NCBI GenBank assembly: GCA_944323645.1
Contig: CALUTE010000009.1
Span: 1 to 64,000 of the forward strand
DNA: 64,000 bases
Direction of reading: 5' to 3'
Source of the DNA: an uncultured Helicobacter sp.
GTDB taxonomy: Bacteria; Campylobacterota; Campylobacteria; Campylobacterales; Helicobacteraceae
Part shown: piece after piece, positions 1 to 8,967 of the stretch
Position numbering within the stretch: position 1 is the stretch's first letter
Layout: each line of letters opens with the position of its first letter
Position numbers and translations under genes: made by a program
Notes under the pieces: generated by a model
Seen by the model: the letters and a program-made list of their open reading frames with translations, nothing else
Databases searched by the model: none
What the model was told of the DNA's origin: nothing

Positions 1-183
1 ATGGTATTGTTGTGGATATTTGGGGTGTTGTTATTATGTTTGTGGTTTAGGAATAGTGTGGAGATGTTGCGTTGTTTCACGCCTAAAATACGCAATCTAG
101 CCTTTGGCACACTTCTCTTTTATGCCGCACTATTTATGCTCGGTGAGCACGCTGCCACCGAATTTTTATATTTTAACTTCTAA
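1..183 (+). CDS. MBOAT O-acyltransferase, C-terminal end (partial)
   Basis: The frame is open from the first base, so this is the 3' end of a longer gene cut by the window edge. The 60 visible residues contain two hydrophobic segments and end in FLYFNF. That ending resembles the C-terminus of AlgI-type membrane-bound O-acyltransferases, which transfer acyl groups to extracytoplasmic polysaccharide. The next gene starts 9 bases after the stop and encodes a membrane-anchored SGNH-like protein, the usual partner of AlgI/DltB-type enzymes. That pairing is the main support, because the catalytic His region lies outside the window. Confidence 0.6.
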   Translation: MVLLWIFGVLLLCLWFRNSVEMLRCFTPKIRNLAFGTLLFYAALFMLGEHAATEFLYFNF

Positions 184-192
184 GGAAATTGT

Positions 193-1224
193 ATGCGTTA
201 TAAATACTGGGTGATAACATTTGTCATGCTCACATTTCTTTGTAGCGCGGGGCTTGGTGTGAGCAACTATCTGCTAGATCCATTTGGGCTTAGAAGCGTG
301 GAGGACAAAGACTTTTACAATATCTCAAGGACTGATATTTCGTATCTCTACCCTGTCAAAATCGCCCAAAAAGCCCCATACTACCTTGTAGGCACTTCTC
401 GCACTGGACGCATAAATTTATCTATTGCCGCTAGATACTTGCAGGCACATATTATGCGAGTGGGTAGTGGCGGACAAACCCTGCAAGAGAGCCTTTTTTT
501 GATAAAACATATTAAAGCAAATGGCGGATGTTTCATCAGCGGATTTGACACATTTTCTCTCAACACACATTATTCCTCATCAGACAGGTTACAAAACGCC
601 TTTACTGTCACCACTAATGAAAACCTTTTGATGCTTTATATGCACCCTCGCACCACACAGGCAAGCTTGCGTTATCTTAGAAACAAGTTTTTTTCACAAC
701 CACATAACAAAGTCTTTAACGTCTATGATTCTGAAGTGGGCAAAAACAATTCCTATCAGGAGATTGAATCTAACTACTTTATTAATGGCAAGCAAAACTT
801 TCATTTTTATATTCTCTATAGATCTTATGCTGTTGATATACAAAAAATCCTAGAGCTTGCACGTTTGGCAGATTCTAAGGACATCGTTATTATTTTCCCA
901 AAATACGCATATTATTACAAACTTTTTGCAAAATATGGCGTGCAAGAACCGTATTTCCAAGCTATCAAACTTCTTGTAGAAAACACGAATGCGCACGTGT
1001 TTAGTTTTTATGGTATCAACTCTATCACACTTAATAAAGACAATTTCGATGACAATGCGTGGCATTTTAAGCCCAAAATAGGTAATCTTATTTTGGCTAG
1101 AATCTTTAAAGATGATAGCATAGAAGTGCCCAAAGATTTTGGCGTAGAGCTCACAAAAGACAATATCGATACATATCTTAACACCTTGCGCATTCAGATA
1201 CGAGACTACAATCCAAGCGAATAA
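193..1224 (+). CDS. SGNH-like membrane-anchored partner of the MBOAT acyltransferase
   Basis: This 343-residue protein has one N-terminal hydrophobic segment (about residues 6-24) that should anchor it with a periplasmic body. Near residue 67 it has GTSR, matching the GxSR block I that carries the nucleophile Ser in DltD/AlgX-like proteins. Near residues 286-291 it has DDNAWH, which could supply the late Asp and His. Such proteins complete acyl transfer delivered by an MBOAT partner. An AAGGA ribosome site sits about 7 bases before the ATG. The two genes form an operon. The acyl acceptor cannot be told from sequence. Confidence 0.55.
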   Translation: MRYKYWVITFVMLTFLCSAGLGVSNYLLDPFGLRSVEDKDFYNISRTDISYLYPVKIAQKAPYYLVGTSRTGRINLSIAARYLQAHIMRVGSGGQTLQESLFLIKHIKANGGCFISGFDTFSLNTHYSSSDRLQNAFTVTTNENLLMLYMHPRTTQASLRYLRNKFFSQPHNKVFNVYDSEVGKNNSYQEIESNYFINGKQNFHFYILYRSYAVDIQKILELARLADSKDIVIIFPKYAYYYKLFAKYGVQEPYFQAIKLLVENTNAHVFSFYGINSITLNKDNFDDNAWHFKPKIGNLILARIFKDDSIEVPKDFGVELTKDNIDTYLNTLRIQIRDYNPSE

Positions 1225-1246
1225 TCAAACAACCTAAGCCGCGCTG

Positions 1247-1285
1247 CTAGCACTACACTAGCTGTCTTAGCACTACCCGTGCTAG
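1247..1285 (+). repeat. Overlapping alternative hairpins after the acyltransferase operon
   Basis: TAGCAC (1268-1273) and GTGCTA (1279-1284) form a perfect 6-bp stem with a 5-base loop. A second upstream copy, CTAGCAC (1247-1253), can pair over 7 bp with GTGCTAG (1279-1285), so two exclusive structures are possible. The site lies 23 bases after the SGNH-like gene and about 120 bases before alaS. No T-run follows. It may be a weak terminator or processing site, or chance. Confidence 0.3.
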
Positions 1286-1403
1286 ATTCTGCAAATAAAC
1301 ACAATGCGATTCATACAAGACTTGCTATAAAGCACTTTGTGGCAAGCAAAAAATTTGGACTATTTTTTGCTTTTACACACTAAAAATTTTTAAAAGGTTA
1401 TAT

Positions 1404-4052
1404 ATGGTTCGTGCCAAATATCTTGAGTTTTTTGCTAAAAATGGGCATAAAATCTATGATTCTATGCCTCTTGTACCAAATGATGCGAGCTTGCTTTTTA
1501 CCAATGCTGGTATGGTGCAGTTTAAAGACATTTTTACAGGAAAAGTCCCTATCCCCACACCTCCTAGAGCCACAAGCTCACAGCTATGCATTCGCGCTGG
1601 AGGCAAGCATAATGACTTAGAAAATGTCGGCTACACCGCGCGACACCACACGCTTTTTGAAATGCTTGGGAATTTTAGTTTTGGGGATTATTCCAAAGAA
1701 GAAGCGATTGCCTATGCGTGGGAGTTTGTTACGCAGGTTTTGAAATTTGATAAATCACTCTTGTATGTAACTATTCACGAAAGCGATGACGAAGCCTATA
1801 TGTTGTGGTGCAAACACATTGATAAAGATCGTATCAAGAGAATGGGCGATAAAGACAACTTCTGGCAAATGGGAGACAGCGGACCTTGCGGACCTTGTAG
1901 TGAGATTTATGTCGATCAAGGAGAGCGGTATTTTCACTCAAGCGAGGATTATTTCGGTGGAGAGGGCGATAGGTTCTTAGAAATCTGGAATCTAGTGTTT
2001 ATGCAATATGAACAAACAGAGGGCAAACGTATCCCACTACCAAAGCCAAGTATCGACACAGGTATGGGGCTTGAACGTGTCATAGCTCTACTTGAGGGCA
2101 AAATAAACAACTTCGATACTTCGCTATTTGCCCCTCTTATGCAGTGTATCGAGCGAATCAGTGGTAAGACATACTACCACGACAATGATGTGCTTGATAA
2201 CACAATGCAGGCAGATTCTGCAACACTTCTTGCCATAAAATCCACCCAAGCAAGCTTCCGTGTCATCGCAGATCACGCACGAAGCGTGGCGTTTTTGCTA
2301 GCACAAGGCGTGCATTTTGACAAAGAGGGGCGCGGTTATGTTTTGCGCAGAATCTTGCGCCGAGCGGTGCGACACGGATATTTATTGGGGCTAAAAAGGG
2401 CTTTTTTGTATGAAGTGGTGGGCGAGGTGTGCGAGAGTATGGGCGCACACTATACCTATCTCAAAGAGCGAAAATCCGCGATAGAACAGCAGTGCAAAAA
2501 CGAAGAAGAGCGGTTCTTTGAAACAATCGAAAATGGTATGAATCTTTTTGGCAAAGAGCTAGATACCCTCCTAAGCACCTCATCGCACACCACCCCAAAA
2601 CACTTTAGCGGACAAGTGGCGTTTAAACTCTATGACACCTATGGTTTTCCGCTTGATCTTACGCAAGATATGTTGCGTGAGCACGCTATCGAGGTGGATT
2701 TGGCGGAGTTTGAACGTTGTATGAATGAGCAAAAAACCAAAGCAAAAGCCAGCTGGAAAGGGAGCGGTGATGCGCTTAAGGTTGGGGATTTTAAAGAGCT
2801 TTTGAATGAGTTTGGGCACAATGCTTTTGTGGGCTATGAAGAAATGCACACAACAGCGCGTATCCTTGCCTTGCTAGATTCTAGCTTCAAACGCACCACC
2901 AAGCTAGCACCTAGCGAAGAAGGCTATGTGCTTTTAGATTCTACGCCGTTTTATCCAGAATCTGGCGGTCCTATCGGCGATAAAGGCACATTAAATGCCG
3001 CGCATACAAACACCCCACTAGCTGAAGTGCTTGATACACAAAAATATTTTGAGCTTAATCTCTCACACATCAAAGCCCTAGAATCTATAAAAGCGGGTGA
3101 TGAAGTATTAGCGCAGGTTAGTGAAGCGCGCTTTGAGATAAGCAAGCACCACTCCGCTACGCACCTTCTACACTTTGCCTTGCGCAAGATTCTTGGCGAG
3201 CATATCGCGCAAGCAGGAAGCTTGGTAGAACCTCATCGCTTGCGCTTTGATTTCTCCCACCCAAACGCCCTAAGCAGCGATGAGATAGTGCGCATTCAAG
3301 ACTTGGTCAATGAGCAGATTCTACGTGCAAGCCCGCAAGTGTGCGAGATTATGAGCTTTGATGCAGCAAAGGCAAAGGGCGCGATAGCACTTTTTGGTGA
3401 GAAATATACTAATAAAGTGCGCGTGATAGGCTTTGGAGACTCTATTGAGCTATGTGGCGGAATCCATACTAAAAACACTGCCGAGATTGGGAGCTTTTAT
3501 ATCATCAAAGAAAGCGGTGTGAGTAGTGGTGTGCGACGTATTGAAGCAGTGTGTGGCAAGGCAGCGTATGCCTACGCAAAAACAGCCATAGAAACACTAA
3601 GCCAAGCAAAAGAAGCTCTCAAATCCCAAGATGTCTTGCAAGGTATCGCTAAAATAAAAGCCCAACTTAATGAATACAAAGAAAAAGCCAACAAAGCACG
3701 ACAAAACATAAAAAGCTTTGAATACGAAGAGATAGGCGGGGTGAAGCTCATCGTACTAAAACTAGATTCTACAGAATCTAGCGAAGCAAAAAACGCTATT
3801 GATAGAGCAAAAAACGAATATGATCGCATAGCGATTCTGCTTATCACAGAATCTAGCGGCAAAATAGCAATCGCAGCAGGTGTGAAAAACGCACCACTAA
3901 AAGCAGGCGAATGGGTCAAGCAAGTCGCCAAAGAGCTAGGCGGCAATGGTGGTGGGCGCGATGACTTCGCCACTGCAGGTGGGCGCGATATAAGCAAGAT
4001 CCAAAGCGCACTTACACTTGCCAAAACCATAGCAAGACAAAGCCTACAATAA
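1404..4052 (+). CDS. alaS: Alanyl-tRNA synthetase
   Basis: The 882-residue protein charges tRNA-Ala. The N-terminal class II core shows LLFTNAGM, the ARHHTLFEMLGNFSFGDY block and the GMGLER motif 3. The editing domain has the zinc-binding HHSATHLLH near residue 580 and CGGIH near residue 684. The C-terminal region ends with GGGRDDFATAGGRD, typical of the C-Ala/DHHA1 domain. Length is normal. The ATG at 1404 has AAAAGG about 6-8 bases upstream, and the protein starts at the family's usual place. The gene is monocistronic in appearance, with a hairpin-rich convergent gap after it. Confidence 0.97.
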   Translation: MVRAKYLEFFAKNGHKIYDSMPLVPNDASLLFTNAGMVQFKDIFTGKVPIPTPPRATSSQLCIRAGGKHNDLENVGYTARHHTLFEMLGNFSFGDYSKEEAIAYAWEFVTQVLKFDKSLLYVTIHESDDEAYMLWCKHIDKDRIKRMGDKDNFWQMGDSGPCGPCSEIYVDQGERYFHSSEDYFGGEGDRFLEIWNLVFMQYEQTEGKRIPLPKPSIDTGMGLERVIALLEGKINNFDTSLFAPLMQCIERISGKTYYHDNDVLDNTMQADSATLLAIKSTQASFRVIADHARSVAFLLAQGVHFDKEGRGYVLRRILRRAVRHGYLLGLKRAFLYEVVGEVCESMGAHYTYLKERKSAIEQQCKNEEERFFETIENGMNLFGKELDTLLSTSSHTTPKHFSGQVAFKLYDTYGFPLDLTQDMLREHAIEVDLAEFERCMNEQKTKAKASWKGSGDALKVGDFKELLNEFGHNAFVGYEEMHTTARILALLDSSFKRTTKLAPSEEGYVLLDSTPFYPESGGPIGDKGTLNAAHTNTPLAEVLDTQKYFELNLSHIKALESIKAGDEVLAQVSEARFEISKHHSATHLLHFALRKILGEHIAQAGSLVEPHRLRFDFSHPNALSSDEIVRIQDLVNEQILRASPQVCEIMSFDAAKAKGAIALFGEKYTNKVRVIGFGDSIELCGGIHTKNTAEIGSFYIIKESGVSSGVRRIEAVCGKAAYAYAKTAIETLSQAKEALKSQDVLQGIAKIKAQLNEYKEKANKARQNIKSFEYEEIGGVKLIVLKLDSTESSEAKNAIDRAKNEYDRIAILLITESSGKIAIAAGVKNAPLKAGEWVKQVAKELGGNGGGRDDFATAGGRDISKIQSALTLAKTIARQSLQ

Positions 4053-4065
4053 AAACTTATAGCAC

Positions 4066-4079
4066 AGAATCTAGATTCT
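4066..4079. terminator. 14-bp palindrome AGAATCTAGATTCT followed by T5, after alaS
   Basis: A perfect palindrome made of the two orientations of the recurrent heptamer starts 14 bases after the alaS stop and is followed by TTTTT. Its position and T-run suggest a short intrinsic terminator. A 14-bp palindrome with no loop makes only a small hairpin, so this is tentative. It resembles terminators built from paired uptake sequences in Neisseria. Confidence 0.35.
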
Positions 4080-4190
4080 TTTTGCTTCAAGGTTACAAGG
4101 GGTTTGCGAATCTGTATTTGCTTATGAAGCTCTGTTATTTTGTGAATCGTGAGTGTTTAAAGATTCTGTATTGCTTTGTGAATTGAAAAT

Positions 4191-4233
4191 ATTTTGAGAA
4201 TCTTTGAATGTAGATTTTAAAGATTCTCAAAAT
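4191..4233. terminator. 15-bp perfect inverted repeat between convergent genes
   Basis: Arms 4191-4205 and 4219-4233 are exact reverse complements with a 13-base loop. The core of each arm is the recurrent AGAATCT/AGATTCT heptamer. The outer ends are ATTTT and AAAAT, which gives each strand a run of Ts on the 3' side only in part. It lies between alaS (plus) and the lysozyme-fold gene (minus), where a bidirectional terminator is expected. The inverted repeat is certain; the termination role is inference. Confidence 0.5.
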
Positions 4234-4306
4234 CCACATTAAGGCGCTGGTTTTTGGCTTATACTCTCCCAATAAGCTTGTTGCTTGGAACCTAAAGTTT
4301 TTGCAC

Positions 4307-5260
4307 CTAGCCTTCAAAAATGAGATTAAAATCCTCAAAATTTTCATCAAAATTGTCATTTCTTTGCGTGCCACCCTCTAGTGGTAGATCGACAAAATCA
4401 TTAGGCAGAATCTTGTTTGGAGTGGGTTTTGCTTGGGGTTTTTGTTTAGAGGGTGTGGGCTTTTGTTGGGTCTTTGGAGTAGTTTTAGATTTTTGTTCTT
4501 TCGCTCCCTTTAGCTGCTCTAGCGTGTGTTGTATTTGTTTGTTTTTATCGCCCATTTCAACAAAAATACTTTGGTTTTTTATGCGACTATAGCGCGGAAT
4601 GTAGGATTCTAGTGTGCGAATCTTTTTGGTAATGCTTATATAGTAGGATTCTGCGAGCGCATTGCTTTTGCTATCTTTTTCCCATTTGAAACCCTTGTTG
4701 TAAGATTTAATAATATTCTTGTAATTGCCTTTGTGGTATGTGTGCCAATACAGCAAAGAATCTAGCGCTACTTTGCTTGCAAACTTTTTATCATCAATAA
4801 GTAATTGCCCCATAATATTACGTGTAAAGGGGGTGTCTTTGTAGTTTGAGTAGTATTTCAAAACCACTGGAATATGCGCGTGATAAAGCCCAGCTGAAGG
4901 ATCAGAGAAATTCACCATATACACACCTGCGCAAGATTCCTGCCAAGCAATCGCAGCCATCGTATAACCCATACCGCGCGGGGCACCAAAATTATATGCA
5001 TAGATGATATTTTCGCGCTGTGTTTTGGAAAAGTGCTTTGGATTGTCGCATTCATTTTGTGGAAAAACAGCCTTAGTAGCAGTATCTGCATAAGCACTAC
5101 TATGAAACCCAACAAATACCAACACCAACAAAAGTACTACAAACTTCACACAATACCTATGCCTACTTAAACAAGATTTTGTAATAACCGCCAACAAAAC
5201 AGACATAAAAGGTATAAAAGCCTTTGTAACGCCAAGGGGTTGTTTTTCATAGAGTGCCAT
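4307..5260 (-). CDS. Exported lysozyme-fold (transglycosylase-like) protein
   Basis: The product is about 317 residues from the ATG at 5260. A TTG at 5281 and an ATG at 5206 are alternatives, and none has a strong ribosome site. A hydrophobic signal segment (about residues 36-57) ends near SSAYA, pointing to export. The next 150 residues contain AAIAWQES followed by SAGLYH, which resembles the catalytic Glu-Ser block and following Gly-Leu block of the SLT/lysozyme fold. The C-terminal 90 residues are rich in Lys, Pro, Gln and Thr and look disordered. A peptidoglycan-lytic role is inferred. The gene is convergent with alaS. Confidence 0.6.
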   Translation of the reverse strand: MALYEKQPLGVTKAFIPFMSVLLAVITKSCLSRHRYCVKFVVLLLVLVFVGFHSSAYADTATKAVFPQNECDNPKHFSKTQRENIIYAYNFGAPRGMGYTMAAIAWQESCAGVYMVNFSDPSAGLYHAHIPVVLKYYSNYKDTPFTRNIMGQLLIDDKKFASKVALDSLLYWHTYHKGNYKNIIKSYNKGFKWEKDSKSNALAESYYISITKKIRTLESYIPRYSRIKNQSIFVEMGDKNKQIQHTLEQLKGAKEQKSKTTPKTQQKPTPSKQKPQAKPTPNKILPNDFVDLPLEGGTQRNDNFDENFEDFNLIFEG

Positions 5261-5328
5261 ACAGGGTCTTTTAAGTGTCAAATTGCTAGAATATTATACC
5301 TAAAAGCTGCCAGAAAAAGGAATGTTGT

Positions 5329-7428
5329 GTGCCAACTCATAAAGAACTGCTTATCGAAATTTTAACAGAAGAGTTGCCAGCTCTACCATTTTTAAAAGAA
5401 TGGCGCAATATCCCTGCCAAATGGGAGCAAGCACTCAAAACGCACAATCTTAGCGCCACATCACAAATCCACTTCACACCTCGTCGCATCGCTATCATCG
5501 CGCGAGATGTTCCGATTAAAACAGCACCAATACATCAAGAGTTTTTTGGACCCCCCATTGCTATTGCCTATGTAGATGGCGACAAAAACAAAGGTTTTAG
5601 CAAGGCAGGGGAGAGCTTTTTAAAAAAGGTGGGGCTGGAATCTGATGTGTTAAAAAACCTAGCGCAAAATTCACCCCTGCAAACCACCATAAAAGACGGC
5701 AAAGAAGTGCTCTTTGTCCAAAAAACCATAGATGGTATCGCGACACAAGAGGTGCTAGGCAAGATTGTGCGCTCCTTTTTAAAAACACTCAATTTTGGTA
5801 AAACAATGCACTGGGGTACCGTAAAAGAAGGGTTTATACGTCCTATTCGCAATATCGCAATCCTCTTTGGCGATACGACAATATCCATAACAGACTTTGA
5901 TCAAGAGGGCAAGGGTGCTACACTACTGCACAGAGATAGCCCCAAGGGAAACCAATGGGTAGAGATAAAAAGTGTGCAAAACTACCTAGATATGCTTGCA
6001 AGTGGTGGCGTATTGCTTGATGAAGCACAACGTAGAGCTACTATCATAGAGCAAATCCGCACCATAGAAACACACCACCAGATTCAAGTCGAGCTTGATG
6101 AAGCACTGCTAGATGAAGTTGTGGCAATCACGGAATATCCAAGCGCACTTTTAGGGCATTTTGATAAGCGCTTTTTGGCACTGCCTAGTGAGGTTATCCT
6201 CACCTCGATGAAAGAAAACCAACGATATTTTGGAATCTACAAAAATGGCAAGCTCTATAATGGTTTCATTGTCGTAGCAAACTCACTTTGCAAAGACACT
6301 GCCTTCATCATTAATGGCAATCAAAAGGTGCTAAAAGCTCGTTTAAGTGATGCAGAGTTTTTCTACCAAAACGATCTAAAAACAAAACTCGAACCAGAAT
6401 CCTTAGCGCAAATCGCGTTTGTTGAGGGGCTTGGCAGTATGTTTGACAAAACACAGCGCGAAGTACAAATTGGTTCTTATCTAGCCAAATGCTACAACCA
6501 AGCGCACGATATAATTACAACATCATTGCGCTATGCAAAGGTAGATTTGCTAAGTGAAATGGTTGGAGAATTTCCGGAACTTCAAGGAATTATGGGGTAC
6601 TATTATGCGCTTCCACGTTTTGGTGAGCAAATAGCAAGCGCTATCAAAGAACAATATCTGCCAAATGGCGAAGATTCTCCCTTGCCCAACAACGCGCTTA
6701 ATGCAATCGTGGCAATGAGTATCAAGCTTGATAATTTGCTTGCACTCTTTAGTATTGGAAAGATTCCAAGTGGCTCAAAAGATCCTTTCGCATTGAGGCG
6801 CGCAGCAAATGGTGTGCTTAGAATCCTACTTGCCTATAATCTGGCATTTGATTTGGATTCTACCCTGAAAGATTTGGTAAGTGTGGGAGGATATCAGATA
6901 GATTCTGCAAAACTTACTAGTTTGCGAAACTTTTTGCTAGATCGGCTAGAATCTATTTTGGGACTAGATTCCCTAATATTTCGTAGTGTTTCTAAGGGGG
7001 CTAGCGCAGAGATCCTGCAAATAAAACACAACGCTCAAGCACTTGCGGGCTTACTTTTACGAGATGATAAAGACCAAATTGTAAGTGTTTTCAAACGTGT
7101 CGCCAATATCACAAAAGACATAGATTCTGGTGTATTAGCCACACAAAAGCTTGCAGAGATTTTAGCGCAGATTGCTACAGATCTGTTACACACACCACAA
7201 GAGCGCGATCTTTATGATGCATTGCGCACACTAGAATCTAAACATCTACAAGATCCAAAAGTGCTGCTTGAGGCTCTATTCTCCCTGCGCGAGGTACTTG
7301 AGAAGTTCTTTGAAAATGTTATGGTCAATGTTGATGACCCCATTTTGTGTTATAACAGAAAACTTCTTATTTATGCAATCTATGCAGAGTTTCGCAAAAT
7401 AGGCGATTTAAAAGAACTTGCGATTTAG
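5329..7428 (+). CDS. glyS: Glycyl-tRNA synthetase beta subunit
   Basis: The 699-residue protein is the beta chain of the alpha2-beta2 bacterial glycyl-tRNA synthetase. It opens with LLIEILTEELPALP, the standard N-terminus, and contains SMKENQRYFG, TEYPSALLGHF and the KDPFALRRAANGVLR HD-like block. Length is normal. The start is GTG at 5329, preceded by AAAAAGG at 5314-5320; the nearby ATG at 5322 is out of frame. The alpha subunit gene is not in this window. The gene starts 68 bases from the divergent exported protein. Confidence 0.96.
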   Translation: MPTHKELLIEILTEELPALPFLKEWRNIPAKWEQALKTHNLSATSQIHFTPRRIAIIARDVPIKTAPIHQEFFGPPIAIAYVDGDKNKGFSKAGESFLKKVGLESDVLKNLAQNSPLQTTIKDGKEVLFVQKTIDGIATQEVLGKIVRSFLKTLNFGKTMHWGTVKEGFIRPIRNIAILFGDTTISITDFDQEGKGATLLHRDSPKGNQWVEIKSVQNYLDMLASGGVLLDEAQRRATIIEQIRTIETHHQIQVELDEALLDEVVAITEYPSALLGHFDKRFLALPSEVILTSMKENQRYFGIYKNGKLYNGFIVVANSLCKDTAFIINGNQKVLKARLSDAEFFYQNDLKTKLEPESLAQIAFVEGLGSMFDKTQREVQIGSYLAKCYNQAHDIITTSLRYAKVDLLSEMVGEFPELQGIMGYYYALPRFGEQIASAIKEQYLPNGEDSPLPNNALNAIVAMSIKLDNLLALFSIGKIPSGSKDPFALRRAANGVLRILLAYNLAFDLDSTLKDLVSVGGYQIDSAKLTSLRNFLLDRLESILGLDSLIFRSVSKGASAEILQIKHNAQALAGLLLRDDKDQIVSVFKRVANITKDIDSGVLATQKLAEILAQIATDLLHTPQERDLYDALRTLESKHLQDPKVLLEALFSLREVLEKFFENVMVNVDDPILCYNRKLLIYAIYAEFRKIGDLKELAI

Positions 7429-7436
7429 GATATTAA

Positions 7437-8900
7437 ATGGGCGAAATCTTTAGCAAGATTTTGACACCATTTGCGCTAGCTAGCATACTTTTTGCACAGG
7501 CTATGTATGGCTCTGTTATGCTGCCTATGCAAAATACACCTACACAAAATAGCATCACAGAATCTAACCAACCCCAAGAAAAACCTACAAATATATCTTT
7601 TGATAAAGATTCTAGCCCCAAAGAAGTACAAAATGATGAGAAATATTTTGATGTTTGGCTGACACAAAAGCCCCATACTCTGCTTGCTTCTGCACACCCT
7701 ATATTGCAGCTAAATGACATAGACCTGGCTTCTTTCAGCACTGTCGCCCACACGCAATCATCGCTTTTTGACTCACCATTTGATAGTGGCTATAGTGCGC
7801 TTTTTACCAAAATCTCTTTAAACACACCGGCAGTCTATGGATTCTATATGGGAACCACATTTTCAGCACTTGCTAGAATTGCAGACTTCTCCTCTCAAAG
7901 ATTTTCGTTTGAAGACCCCCGTATTTATTCACTACTTATCAACAATGATGAGGCAAAAGACACGTTTTTTGTAAGTGAGTATGCGCACTTGAGCGCGCTG
8001 TTTTTGGGATATGAGAATGAACAAGGAAACTTTGGTGCTAAAATCGGGCGCTACGAGGGAGATTATGAGTGGATAGGAGATTATTTGGAGGGTGCGGAAG
8101 TCTATGGTGTGTATCGCGATATGCGCTTAGCGTTTGGGGGATTTTATCGCCAATCATATGCCAATCCTTCTGAAAACACACGCTATGGTTATCTTAAACA
8201 GCTCTATGAACGCTACGAGGGGTATCATATCACTATGAACTTTTATGCTGATGCAAACTACCAAGCAGAATCTTGGGGTATGCGTATTTATGCAAACTAT
8301 TTTGCAAGCCTTTATGCTGCTACTGGGATCTCTTATCGCTATGACAAACAATGGAATAAAATGTATTTTGGGGCGTTAGGTCATCTTACTTTTGTGAGTG
8401 CTGGCACACAAGAAGCAGCATTTTGTACAAATCCAAATATAGCAGAGGCAGTGGGGCTTTCCTGCTATCAACAAGGGAGTTTTGGCAAGCGCAATGGCGG
8501 TGTATTGCACCTTGAGGGCAGAGTTGGTTATGGATTGTTTCGCTTATTTGCTGGGTTTGTAGGCAATGATAAAAACCGCGCCACAGATCTTTTGCCCATC
8601 TATTCTGATAATAATCCTCTCGAATACAACACCTACATTTATGGCGAGGGAGGACAGAGTGGTTATATCAAAATCGATTATCGGGGCATTAAGCTTGGGA
8701 AAATTGCCGAACTTGGAGGATTTATAGGGTATGGTCGGACAATGTTTTTTGCTCCAGATAAACATTTTTCCAACCAAGCGGTGGGCGAGATTGAGCTAGA
8801 CTTTAAACGCATAAAATGGCATTTAACTATAGTCTATCTAGATGAGGTGCGATACTCTAAAACTCTCATTACAAAATTATTAATAGGTTATAAATTTTAA
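7437..8900 (+). CDS. Outer membrane beta-barrel (porin-like) protein
   Basis: The 487-residue product begins with a signal peptide (about residues 1-23) and then has a Gln/Thr/Ser-rich stretch. The rest alternates short Gly- and Tyr-rich strands and ends in Phe (LLIGYKF), the pattern of a beta-barrel outer membrane protein. It looks like the Helicobacter Hof/OprD-like porins in length and style, but I cannot assign a subfamily. It starts 8 bases after glyS, so it may share that transcript. Substrate is unknown. Confidence 0.65.
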   Translation: MGEIFSKILTPFALASILFAQAMYGSVMLPMQNTPTQNSITESNQPQEKPTNISFDKDSSPKEVQNDEKYFDVWLTQKPHTLLASAHPILQLNDIDLASFSTVAHTQSSLFDSPFDSGYSALFTKISLNTPAVYGFYMGTTFSALARIADFSSQRFSFEDPRIYSLLINNDEAKDTFFVSEYAHLSALFLGYENEQGNFGAKIGRYEGDYEWIGDYLEGAEVYGVYRDMRLAFGGFYRQSYANPSENTRYGYLKQLYERYEGYHITMNFYADANYQAESWGMRIYANYFASLYAATGISYRYDKQWNKMYFGALGHLTFVSAGTQEAAFCTNPNIAEAVGLSCYQQGSFGKRNGGVLHLEGRVGYGLFRLFAGFVGNDKNRATDLLPIYSDNNPLEYNTYIYGEGGQSGYIKIDYRGIKLGKIAELGGFIGYGRTMFFAPDKHFSNQAVGEIELDFKRIKWHLTIVYLDEVRYSKTLITKLLIGYKF

Positions 8901-8967
8901 TATGTTTAATGAATCGTTATGAAATGCGTGTAGAATAAACGAGTTTATTTCTTTCTTGGGAGCCTGC

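Noticed and set aside
3572-4090. 172-codon minus-strand frame opposite alaS
   Set aside because: It lies fully antisense to the conserved C-terminal part of AlaS, has no ribosome site and a composition expected from the complement.
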